This document shows, piece after piece, positions 17,536 to 24,309 of a DNA stretch of 29,873 nucleotides. The stretch is from an uncultured Lachnospira sp. (GTDB lineage: Bacteria; Bacillota; Clostridia; Lachnospirales; Lachnospiraceae), in assembly GCA_910585095.1 (NCBI GenBank), contig CAJUBU010000028.1, positions 4,309-34,181 of the forward strand. The letters are read 5' to 3'. A program made the translations under genes and the position numbers. Below the pieces are notes generated by a model. The model saw nothing but the letters and a program-made list of their open reading frames with translations. It had not been told where the DNA came from and searched no databases. The stretch's first letter is position 1. The number at the start of each line of letters is the position of its first letter.

Positions 17536-18417
17536 TTAAAATTGAAAATTTTTATTTTCAGTCTTGCCTCCATATTCTTTATACACATCAATTAAAGGCT
17601 TCCATTCTCCTTTTATCTGAAAGGAATTATGGAGTGCTGCTCCTAAATAAACGGCTCCTTTTAAATCACAATTGATAAATAATGCATCACACAGATTAAC
17701 ATGTGCAAAATTGGCATTACATAGCACACAATGAATAAAAATAGCGCCGCTTAAATCCACTCTTCTAAAATCAAACCCTTCCATTCGCTTATTGATAAAT
17801 ATTTTTTTGTTTTGTTCCATTTTCTTTTTAATTTGTCTTTCATAATCTATTGGCGATTGTTTCGGCGATAGACTGCTGGTTGCTTTATGAATAATGTTTT
17901 GTGTTTCTTCTATAAGGGATTGTTCCTTGAACTGTACATACCAAACAAACCATTCACACCGGTAATGTTCCAATTCTTCTAATTGTTTATCGCTTAATCC
18001 ATCAAAAGGAAGGTCAATAAAGGTAGGATATTCCTTTTTACTATCTCCAAAAAGAAGATATATCGGTTCCATTCCTTGATACTGCACCCCTACTCGTTTT
18101 ATGCGTCTTTTACTGGTAAAAAATTGTTGTATCATTTCATAAGCATTGTCCATGATATATGTACCTATATCTTTCATGTTATGTTCAAGAGTGATTTCTA
18201 ATAATCCCACTTTATCTGCATTTTTCTTTTTATCCTCTTGTACTTGCTCTAAAGCTTCCTCATATCTTTTTTGAATAAATTGCTCGGATATACCAAGTTT
18301 TAATATATAACAATCCTGTTCTGCTTGATATTTGGTATAGCGGATTACCTCTGGCAAATTCCGCTTATTTTCATAAGCAGCAATCACTTCTGCTCGGTCT
18401 ATACTATCGAGTGACAT
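17536..18417 (-). CDS. pentapeptide-repeat protein of unknown function
   Basis: A 293-residue protein with AAAGGAG just upstream of its ATG. Residues about 216-265 show the A(D/N)LxX pentapeptide pattern (FDFRRVDLSGAIFIHC and ANFAHVNLCDALFINCDLKG), which folds as a short right-handed beta-helix. The first 200 residues are mixed helical with many charged residues and I recognise no domain there. No membrane segment is seen. It sits between the first gene of this operon and the VirB4-like genes, so a role in the transfer complex is possible. The stop codon lies inside an AT-rich hairpin (17527-17561). Confidence 0.75.
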   Translation of the reverse strand: MSLDSIDRAEVIAAYENKRNLPEVIRYTKYQAEQDCYILKLGISEQFIQKRYEEALEQVQEDKKKNADKVGLLEITLEHNMKDIGTYIMDNAYEMIQQFFTSKRRIKRVGVQYQGMEPIYLLFGDSKKEYPTFIDLPFDGLSDKQLEELEHYRCEWFVWYVQFKEQSLIEETQNIIHKATSSLSPKQSPIDYERQIKKKMEQNKKIFINKRMEGFDFRRVDLSGAIFIHCVLCNANFAHVNLCDALFINCDLKGAVYLGAALHNSFQIKGEWKPLIDVYKEYGGKTENKNFQF

Positions 18418-18482
18418 GTATTCTCCTTTATTTTTATTTCTTAGATTTGAAAATTTAATTTTCGATGGAATTGAAAATTTTA

Positions 18483-18878
18483 TTATCGTTTTGGCGATGT
18501 CTGTTCATACTTTTTATATTCTTTATATTGTTCTTGAAAATAATCCGAAAGGCTTACCATGATATTGGATACACTTTTCTTTTGATTTTCTGGAACACTA
18601 TCACATAATTTGTCCATATCTTGTAACAAAGCTTTCCAATCCTCATTATTTCCAAGTGTACTGATGTTCCAATAGGTTGACATCACTTTATAAAATCCAT
18701 TTAAAGGCTGTTGTAACTCTTTAAAATCATTCTCTTTTAATAACTCAATGATGTGTCCTGCTATCTTTAGGTACAATTTCCCATGCTCACAAGTACTGGC
18801 ATACTTACCAAACTCCCATAACCTCTGAAAAAACTGATATTGTTCCGATTCTTTTGCAAAGTTGTTGGTTTCTAACAT
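18483..18878 (-). CDS. hypothetical helical protein, first gene of the VirB4 operon
   Basis: A 131-residue protein that I do not recognise. It is predicted to be almost entirely helical, acidic and soluble (LYLKIAGHIIELLKEND, DYFQEQYKEYKKYEQ), with several aromatic residues. The ATG has AGGGGGGA seven bases upstream. It starts about 90 bases after the conserved promoter/operator block and is followed by the pentapeptide gene after 65 bases, so it opens the second transfer operon. Small helical proteins at this place could be chaperones or regulators, but nothing in the sequence decides this. Confidence 0.65.
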   Translation of the reverse strand: MLETNNFAKESEQYQFFQRLWEFGKYASTCEHGKLYLKIAGHIIELLKENDFKELQQPLNGFYKVMSTYWNISTLGNNEDWKALLQDMDKLCDSVPENQKKSVSNIMVSLSDYFQEQYKEYKKYEQTSPKR

Positions 18879-18949
18879 GGAAGAGTCCCCCCTATTCTCT
18901 AAAATTTTTACAATATCCCTTTTTATTTTACATGACCTTTATCAAATTT

Positions 18950-18997
18950 TGTTTCCAATACGACACTACTTTTAATTTTTTCTGTCCAAAATGTCAA
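18950..18997 (-). promoter_or_regulatory. promoter with repeated operator-like block, in front of the VirB4 operon
   Basis: On the minus strand there is a perfect -35 TTGACA (18992-18997), a 17-base spacer and the -10-like TAAAAG (18969-18974). Overlapping the -10 and the start point is GTAGTGTCGTATTGGAAAC, which contains an imperfect inverted repeat, GTGTC-N6-GAAAC. The same block, including a weaker -35 region, occurs at 27841-27890 in front of the VirB2-like gene. The -35 box overlaps the U tract of the Rpn terminator. An operator for one of the XRE proteins is a reasonable guess. Confidence 0.6.
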
Positions 18998-19037
18998 AAA
19001 AAGCAGTTACTAGAAAACTCTCCTAATAACTGCTTTT
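18996..19037 (-). terminator. intrinsic terminator of the Rpn-type gene
   Basis: On the minus strand, AAAAGCAGTTA (19027-19037) pairs with TAACTGCTTTT (18999-19009). The stem is extended by three more pairs after one mismatch, has a loop of about nine bases and is followed by a run of seven T. It lies about 50 bases after the stop of the nuclease gene. Confidence 0.8.
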
Positions 19038-19084
19038 AAGCATGGATTTAAATTAAATAATGGATAACACCATGAAAGAAAAAT

Positions 19085-20122
19085 TTATCTTCTTCTTGTA
19101 TTTATTCTTTCATCCATTTGTAATTGTCCATTTTCTATCATATTCTGTTGTATTTCTAAAATACGTTCTGCATCCATCTTGGCACACCGAGCAATAACAT
19201 TGATAGGCACATCTTGTAATAGCATTTCTTGTATCATTTCTGTTTTTCCTTCTTGTCTGCCTTCTCGTCTACCTTCTTCTACCCCCTCTTCTCTTCCTTG
19301 ACATATCAGTATATCATCTCTTGAAAATCGTGCCATTGTCATGTCACACACCTCCTTGTCGGATAATAAGTCTACAAATATTCCTCTCCTAAGCATGAGG
19401 TTTAGATATTCTGCAACCGTTGATATATTCTTCGGTAACGTATATCCGTTATCTCGTTCTATCCGCTGCATATAGGTTATTCCATTTGCCACCAGTGCAT
19501 AATTTCTGACATCATTCTGATAAGCTTCAAACCGCTTTGGCAGTTTCTCCTCTTCAATATAGCTTAAAATCTCTTTTAACGTCATTCTAAAATCATAAAC
19601 ATGAACCGCAACATCTAAATCAGGCTTTCTTATATCATCACGATATTTTTTGTCTGCCTGCTTATATGAATCACTTAGATGCATATCATATTGGACTTCT
19701 TTTGGCAAGTTCTTTTCCGCTTTTTCCAGTCCAACCTGTAGCGTATAAAGCTTAGGAATCGGTAAATAGACGCGCTGTTTTCCATACAAAAGCCGTTCAC
19801 TATCAATCACCGAACGAAGTCCTGCGGTAGCATATTCTAATAATCGGTAGGGCATATTCGGTGATACTGCCGACTGCTCTTCTATTAATACATAAAACAC
19901 ATCATCACACAAACAGGCAAAATCATTTTCCTTATTTCCAAACAACACAGGTCGTACATTTGCTACTGATACTTTTTCAGCGGTCATGCCCAACAAAAAT
20001 GCAGTTAGTTCTTTCTGCCGTTCTTCGGTTTCATAAACTTTTTTAAAAAAGGTATCTTTTGATTTTGTATTTACAGGTATTATTTTTTGTACCTTATTTT
20101 GTTTTGTTGTATCTTGGGGCAT
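19085..20122 (-). CDS. Rpn/PD-(D/E)XK nuclease-family putative transposase
   Basis: A 345-residue protein of the Rpn (YhgA-like) recombination-promoting nuclease family. The N-terminal nuclease domain begins DTFFKKVYE. It has the acidic motif CDDVFYVLIEEQS (Asp73/74, Glu81/82, Gln83), where the family usually shows a D...ExQ/K pair. A helical middle region and a C-terminal run of EG-type repeats (GREEGVEEGRREGRQEG, about 278-295) follow, and a helical tail resembles those of its relatives. It has its own ribosome site (AAAGGAG, eight to nine bases before the ATG) and its own terminator. It interrupts the row of transfer genes, so it looks like a later cassette rather than part of the machine. 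Whether it is active is unknown. Confidence 0.85.
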   Translation of the reverse strand: MPQDTTKQNKVQKIIPVNTKSKDTFFKKVYETEERQKELTAFLLGMTAEKVSVANVRPVLFGNKENDFACLCDDVFYVLIEEQSAVSPNMPYRLLEYATAGLRSVIDSERLLYGKQRVYLPIPKLYTLQVGLEKAEKNLPKEVQYDMHLSDSYKQADKKYRDDIRKPDLDVAVHVYDFRMTLKEILSYIEEEKLPKRFEAYQNDVRNYALVANGITYMQRIERDNGYTLPKNISTVAEYLNLMLRRGIFVDLLSDKEVCDMTMARFSRDDILICQGREEGVEEGRREGRQEGKTEMIQEMLLQDVPINVIARCAKMDAERILEIQQNMIENGQLQMDERINTRRR

Positions 20123-20247
20123 CGTAATTTTCTCCTTTATTTATGAGTTACTCTCACATGGTTTATTTTTATATTGTTTTTTTTAAATCACAATTACTTA
20201 TCCTCACAGCTTTCTTTTCTTTATTTTTACATATTTTTTTATGTTTT

Positions 20248-20883
20248 TCAACTACTTTTTGTTACAACAACCGTTGAATTTTTTAGCATTTCATACAATA
20301 CTTCTTCCTCGCCAGATTCTAGTATAATCGTAAAATTCGTTGCAATTGCTGTGGTATCCGAAACACTGATTTGTACGCCTGCATTATCATAGGCTTTAAA
20401 GATATAGGCATTTTCGATAATACGTTTCCCTTGATTGATGTCGACTCCAAAAATGTCTACATAATCCCCTGCTCTTAATCGCCCACAGACCGCATCCGAC
20501 AAATTGGCAACATTAAACGAAGCTTGTACAGGTTTTTTATAAGCTGCAAAAATATCTAATTGTGATTGAAACATATCCTGATTAATCGGTGCTTTATCCC
20601 AGATTCCATTTAAAGCATACTGACCTATTAATTCATGAGTATCCGTCACTGCATTAGACGTTTTAAAAATGCTTTGTGCTTGAATCGTTGTAAAATATTC
20701 CCCTACATTATCCTCTGTTATCAGTGTATTTTTAGGTATTGTTTTTGCTGCTATCACAACATCCACCCTATCCATAGCTCCACTGATTCTATTATTTAAC
20801 ACAATAAGACAGATAAATGCAATCAGTGCAAAAAAGATTGCCAGTACGATTCCTCTCACCTTTGTTTTTACATCTTGTTTCAT
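20248..20883 (-). CDS. cpaB: CpaB/RcpC-like pilus assembly protein (SAF domain)
   Basis: A 211-residue protein with an N-terminal membrane helix (about 10-29) and an extracellular SAF domain (VVIAAKTIPKNTLITEDNVG, about 42-61). The RcpC-like segment GRLRAGDYVDIFGVD lies at about 135-150. This is the pattern of Flp/Tad pilus assembly protein CpaB. It is the last gene of the pilus block in the direction of transcription. AAGGA lies close before the ATG. In Gram-positive Tad systems CpaB is thought to work at the cell surface near the pilus base. Confidence 0.8.
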   Translation of the reverse strand: MKQDVKTKVRGIVLAIFFALIAFICLIVLNNRISGAMDRVDVVIAAKTIPKNTLITEDNVGEYFTTIQAQSIFKTSNAVTDTHELIGQYALNGIWDKAPINQDMFQSQLDIFAAYKKPVQASFNVANLSDAVCGRLRAGDYVDIFGVDINQGKRIIENAYIFKAYDNAGVQISVSDTTAIATNFTIILESGEEEVLYEMLKNSTVVVTKSS

Positions 20884-20903
20884 ATTATCCTTCTTTCTTT
20901 TAT

Positions 20904-21030
20904 TCCTGCGAGCAACGAAGCTCAGCGGACATGTTTATGGCATGTTTGCCTTTCCATTTGGCGACTGCCGCAAGGTTTAAATACTATAACGTCCTTTGGA
21001 CGCATTGCAGCTCTGCTACGGGGTATTTGA
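20904..21030 (-). other. GC-richer structured intergenic element with several hairpins
   Basis: The 148-base gap inside the pilus block is clearly richer in G and C than its surroundings. In the transcribed strand I see CGTCC-AAA-GGACG (20990-21002) and GCAG-AG-CTGC (21007-21016), both enclosed by AAATAC/GTATTT (20979-20984 with 21023-21028). Further along are GGC/GCC inside ATGG/CCAT (20935-20957 area) and GAGC-N6-GCTC (20910-20923). No ORF or terminator tract fits. The last hairpin resembles one at 25794-25816 next to the IS110 element. It may be a dispersed palindromic repeat or a structured RNA. Confidence 0.55.
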
Positions 21031-21031
21031 C

Positions 21032-21688
21032 TTAATGAGAATCAACATCAATATACGAATGTAAACTCATCTCATTATAAACACCTGCTCCTATTCCATT
21101 GAGTGTTACTTTGATATTGGCATACACGCCAGAAGCAGCTACAGTTGCTCCATTGGGCGTTGTAAAAGAACCTTTCCCATTTTCATAACAATGGACTAAA
21201 AGGTCTCCTCCACTGCTTTCTACCACTTCATATACATTCTCTCCCAATACGTTATAGATAACAAACTGTTGTATTTGTATTTCTTTTACCATTGATATAT
21301 CCGATTCTAAGAAATCATTTAATTTCATATAACTTTTAAGCGCATTGGTAAAATTCTTCTTTGCACACCTATATGCCGATTTACAAGCATAAGTAAAAGA
21401 TTCTGTTATGGTAAAGTCGCTTTGAATATCATAGGATTGAATATCATAGGATATAAACTCATTTTCTGTCTGTAATAAGGATTCATCATACGTATACATA
21501 CTGGTTTTATCGCATATATTGGCAGATAAAACAGAAAGCGTTAAGGCATTATCATAATGTTTCCTGATACTTTGTGCTTCTCGCATATACATATTGGCAA
21601 ACATATATAAAACAACCATGCTCATAAAAAATAAGGTAAATACACTATATGTAATAGAACCCTCTTCTTTTTTACGTAATACTTTCAT
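21032..21688 (-). CDS. TadE/TadG-like pseudopilin or pilus-associated protein
   Basis: A 218-residue protein. The start, MKVLRKKEEGSITYSVFT, has a short basic leader and then a membrane helix (about 12-32), as in TadE/TadG proteins. The rest (YMREAQSIRKHYDNALTLSVLSANICD onward in two parts) would be outside the cell and ends with a beta-rich domain. I chose the ATG at 21688 because GGAG lies seven bases upstream. The frame is open to 21796 and an ATG at 21706 also has a fair site (AAAGGG). The Gly of EEGSITYS is a possible prepilin peptidase site, but it lacks Glu at +5. Confidence 0.65.
   Translation of the reverse strand: MKVLRKKEEGSITYSVFTLFFMSMVVLYMFANMYMREAQSIRKHYDNALTLSVLSANICDKTSMYTYDESLLQTENEFISYDIQSYDIQSDFTITESFTYACKSAYRCAKKNFTNALKSYMKLNDFLESDISMVKEIQIQQFVIYNVLGENVYEVVESSGGDLLVHCYENGKGSFTTPNGATVAASGVYANIKVTLNGIGAGVYNEMSLHSYIDVDSH
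21422..21451 (-). repeat. perfect 15-bp tandem duplication in the TadG-like gene
   Basis: Two identical 15-bp copies (unit ttgaatatcatagga) encode a doubled SYDIQ in the extracellular part of the protein. The reading frame is kept. It looks recent because the copies are identical. Confidence 0.8.
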
Positions 21689-21737
21689 AAAGAATCTCCA
21701 TACCATAACAAAACCCTTTTCATTTTTACCTATTCCT

Positions 21738-22220
21738 TTAAACTTTACTGGTTCCCTTAAAAGTGTGATTGACATAATCCAATGTTCCAAAATCACTTAA
21801 TCCAAAGGTATTGCGAATATATTGAATAACAGGTGCAATCACATCAAAGCTATCCATGTCTGCTAAATCCACCAATCCATTAATACGAATTTGTATCGGT
21901 TTACCATACTTTTGACGAACACTTGTCGAGCCTGTTATATCGACATCCCGAAATCCAGCTTCCTCTAATTCATGGATTAAACTGGTTTTATCGGATTCTG
22001 TAAGATAGCCTGTCGTTTCCATTCGCTTCATATAGGCAGTTTGAATCAAATCAATCTTATCATTAAGATTCATTTGTGTTTGCCAAACAGCATAGCCTAA
22101 TCCTAACGTAATCAACATAATCAGTGTTGCAAACATACAAAAAGCAGCTTCAACAAACTCACTTCCTTCTTGTTTGTGAATAATAATCCTCTTTAGAAAC
22201 TCTTTTTTTGCTCTCATCAT
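21738..22220 (-). CDS. TadE-like / DUF4320-like pseudopilin
   Basis: A 160-residue protein with a basic leader, then EGSEFVEAAFCMF with Gly19 followed by Glu at +5 (Glu24). This is the consensus for type IV prepilin peptidase cleavage, and a membrane helix (about 25-46) follows it. The remainder is extracellular. It matches TadE-type minor pseudopilins and the DUF4320 proteins of Firmicutes elements. It begins four bases after the stop of the pilin gene, so translational coupling is likely, and no separate ribosome site is obvious. Confidence 0.7.
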   Translation of the reverse strand: MMRAKKEFLKRIIIHKQEGSEFVEAAFCMFATLIMLITLGLGYAVWQTQMNLNDKIDLIQTAYMKRMETTGYLTESDKTSLIHELEEAGFRDVDITGSTSVRQKYGKPIQIRINGLVDLADMDSFDVIAPVIQYIRNTFGLSDFGTLDYVNHTFKGTSKV

Positions 22221-22224
22221 TTTA

Positions 22225-22509
22225 TTACCATGTAAAACTATTCATAAATTCGGTTATTTTGCTATTAAATGTTGTAAAAATATCAGTTATTGTATCCTTG
22301 CTTAAGGCTAAAAACACTGCACCTACTGCAAGAGCTGCCAAGATTAATATTGATTTCGCAATATATTGTTCTCCATCTTTTTTAGCACGCAAATGTGGAA
22401 TTAATTTAGCTTTTCCTTTGTGATACCATTTATCTGCCTTTTCTTTTACACCTTCTACTTTTTCTGTTAAACTTTCCTTTATACCTTCTACCTTGTTTAC
22501 TGTTTCCAT
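22225..22509 (-). CDS. small pilin-like membrane protein (possible major pilin)
   Basis: A 94-residue protein with a charged amphipathic N-terminus (1-45), then DGEQYIAKSILILAALAVG, a membrane helix (about 49-70), and a short C-terminal helix. Its size and place in the operon fit an Flp-type pilin (DUF6133-like). It has the strongest ribosome site of the block (AGGAGG, seven bases before the ATG), as expected for an abundant subunit. Gly46-Glu47 could be a processing site, but the canonical Glu at +5 is absent, so processing is uncertain. The leader is long for a Flp pilin. Confidence 0.6.
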   Translation of the reverse strand: METVNKVEGIKESLTEKVEGVKEKADKWYHKGKAKLIPHLRAKKDGEQYIAKSILILAALAVGAVFLALSKDTITDIFTTFNSKITEFMNSFTW

Positions 22510-22520
22510 TGTTTTACCTC

Positions 22521-23162
22521 CTAAAAAATATTAAAATCAGACATACTCATTATCATGCCATATATAACAACCACCATAATGGACAGAAGAATGACCATCT
22601 GTACCTTTGTGATGTTATTATCTAACTTTTGATTGCATCTTAGTTCTACTGCCTTTTGAATATCACTTAAATGCTTCGTAACATTCGCTATGGCATTTGT
22701 TACACTTCCTGTTTCATAGCCTTGTCTTATCACGCTGCATAATTCATTGATATGAACATTTTTAAATTTTAACTGAAACTTGGATAAAGCCTCTGTAACA
22801 TTATTTTGTGCTGTAATTTCCATCATTAGATGGTACAATTCTTTTTTTAATCGTTTATTTTCAACGCTTTTATAACAAGTTTTTAATGAATCGGTAAGAA
22901 AGATTCCCGCTTCCGTCTTTATCATAATCGTTTCATAGATGGAAACAAAATCTTCCAGCATACACTCATTATCTTTTTTATTATTGACTTCCAGAAGCAC
23001 TTTCAATATCATATAGCCAAAAACTGCACCAATTGCCAACCCCATCAAGCCAAAAAATACAAAGCCACAAAATCCAAAAACAGCAGCTAAAACAAGTTTT
23101 ACTAGGATATTAGTCCCTTTTTGGGTGTCACATCTTTTAAAAGCTCCTGCCTTGCTTTCCAT
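22521..23162 (-). CDS. tadC: TadC-like T2SSF membrane protein, main part of a split gene
   Basis: Two adjacent membrane helices (about 20-58), a cytoplasmic T2SSF domain (CMLEDFVSIYETIMIKTEAG to NVTKHLSDIQKAVE, about 67-180) and a final membrane helix (about 190-208) match the inner-membrane platform protein TadC. The first 14 residues of the open frame (MESKAGAFKRCDTQ) look unnatural. The true N-terminus is probably encoded in the other frame upstream (23102-23296), joined near the A5 run at 23118-23122. One extra A there would give VTPKKGTNILVKLV. No good ribosome site precedes the in-frame ATG. Confidence 0.75.
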   Translation of the reverse strand: MESKAGAFKRCDTQKGTNILVKLVLAAVFGFCGFVFFGLMGLAIGAVFGYMILKVLLEVNNKKDNECMLEDFVSIYETIMIKTEAGIFLTDSLKTCYKSVENKRLKKELYHLMMEITAQNNVTEALSKFQLKFKNVHINELCSVIRQGYETGSVTNAIANVTKHLSDIQKAVELRCNQKLDNNITKVQMVILLSIMVVVIYGMIMSMSDFNIF

Positions 23163-23296
23163 ACCTTTTCTTCATCTTCTTGTTGATTTTTTCGATAGAC
23201 AAAAATGCCAATTAAAACAGGTATCACTAGCATAAGCAATCGACTAAGCCACTTTATGATTTCACTGAATATCATCATGTTTTCGTTTTCTCTCAC
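23102..23296 (-). CDS. N-terminal part of TadC-like protein, frameshifted
   Basis: A 64-codon frame with a GTG start: a membrane helix (WLSRLLMLVIPVLIGIFVY) followed by a charged segment ending in VTPKKGLIS. It overlaps the TadC-like frame by 61 bases. TadC proteins normally have a first membrane helix and a cytoplasmic stretch before the helix pair, which is exactly what this piece supplies. GAGGTGAG lies at the GTG; from there an ATG at 23278 is rather far. Together the two frames would give about 260 residues, a normal TadC length. Confidence 0.6.
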   Translation of the reverse strand: MRENENMMIFSEIIKWLSRLLMLVIPVLIGIFVYRKNQQEDEEKVWKARQELLKDVTPKKGLIS

Positions 23297-23322
23297 CTCG
23301 TTTCTTCTATCTTTATGAATGG

Positions 23323-24279
23323 TTATTTATTCATCGTTATCCATTTCCACAAAGTATATAAAAAAATAATCATACAATAAATAAACATTATTTTTCCGCT
23401 AAAAGAACAAAAGAAAAACTCATAAAAAGTCATTTGTGTAATGTTAAAAATAAGCAAAAGACTTAACAGAAAACCCCCTATCATAATAACAACATTCAGC
23501 CTTGCACCCTTTACCATTGTTTTACGAATTTCCTTTTGTCCTTTGTAGGTCGATATAGAATCATAACAACGGCTGATGATTTGTCTATAATTTGCACTGT
23601 TGTGGCTTCCTTCTTCTAATGCTTGTAATAATTCGGTTAATTTCCTATGACGAATTTTTAAAATCAATCGTCCAAAAGCCCCTGATGTATCCCCTTCAAA
23701 CATTTTGATTTCATTGACACATTGTTTGATAGCGCCTTTTAATGGCTCATCTAATTGTCCAGCTACGACATCAAATAAAGTGGTTAAATCATTAATACTG
23801 TTTGAATAAGAATATAATAGGTTGGAAAGCTGTAATAAATTTTCATCAACAGCTCTTGTTATTCTTGCATTGAGTGTATAAACTAGTATGTAAAAGAAAA
23901 AAATACACACAATAACTGCCAATACAGCATACAATATACTTTTTGTAAGGATTAAGACAATAGTGCATGTTATAAAAATAAAAACCGTTACCATAAACAA
24001 CACCAGCTCTGTATTTATCCACGAAAAATATGTTTTTAATTGACTCATTTCCAGAGCAATATCCATTTTTGTAAAAAAATTTAATTTTTCCGTATTTCCA
24101 ACCCTTTTAAAATAGTCCTGGTCCTGTTTTTGTCTTGCGATTGAAATATCTTTTGTATTATCTTTAATCGTATGTGCTACAATCGAAAATACATTTTTAC
24201 TTTGTATAAACTTTACAAGCAAAAAACTAAGACCTGTAAGACTTAAAAACAAGATGGCATGTAAAATAAAATCAAGCAT
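23323..24279 (-). CDS. tadB: TadB-like T2SSF-domain pilus platform protein
   Basis: A 318-residue membrane protein. It has an N-terminal helix (about 5-23) and a cytoplasmic linker. Two helices at about 88-130 are followed by a T2SSF domain (LLQLSNLLYSYSNS to YRQIISRCYDSIST, about 142-240) and two C-terminal helices (about 253-275 and 290-312). This is the typical TadB layout, the partner of TadC and CpaF in Flp pilus assembly. GGGAGGG lies directly before the ATG. It follows CpaF after 30 bases. Confidence 0.82.
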   Translation of the reverse strand: MLDFILHAILFLSLTGLSFLLVKFIQSKNVFSIVAHTIKDNTKDISIARQKQDQDYFKRVGNTEKLNFFTKMDIALEMSQLKTYFSWINTELVLFMVTVFIFITCTIVLILTKSILYAVLAVIVCIFFFYILVYTLNARITRAVDENLLQLSNLLYSYSNSINDLTTLFDVVAGQLDEPLKGAIKQCVNEIKMFEGDTSGAFGRLILKIRHRKLTELLQALEEGSHNSANYRQIISRCYDSISTYKGQKEIRKTMVKGARLNVVIMIGGFLLSLLLIFNITQMTFYEFFFCSFSGKIMFIYCMIIFLYTLWKWITMNK

Positions 24280-24309
24280 GAATCCCTCCCTTTCGCATGA
24301 GTCTTATAT

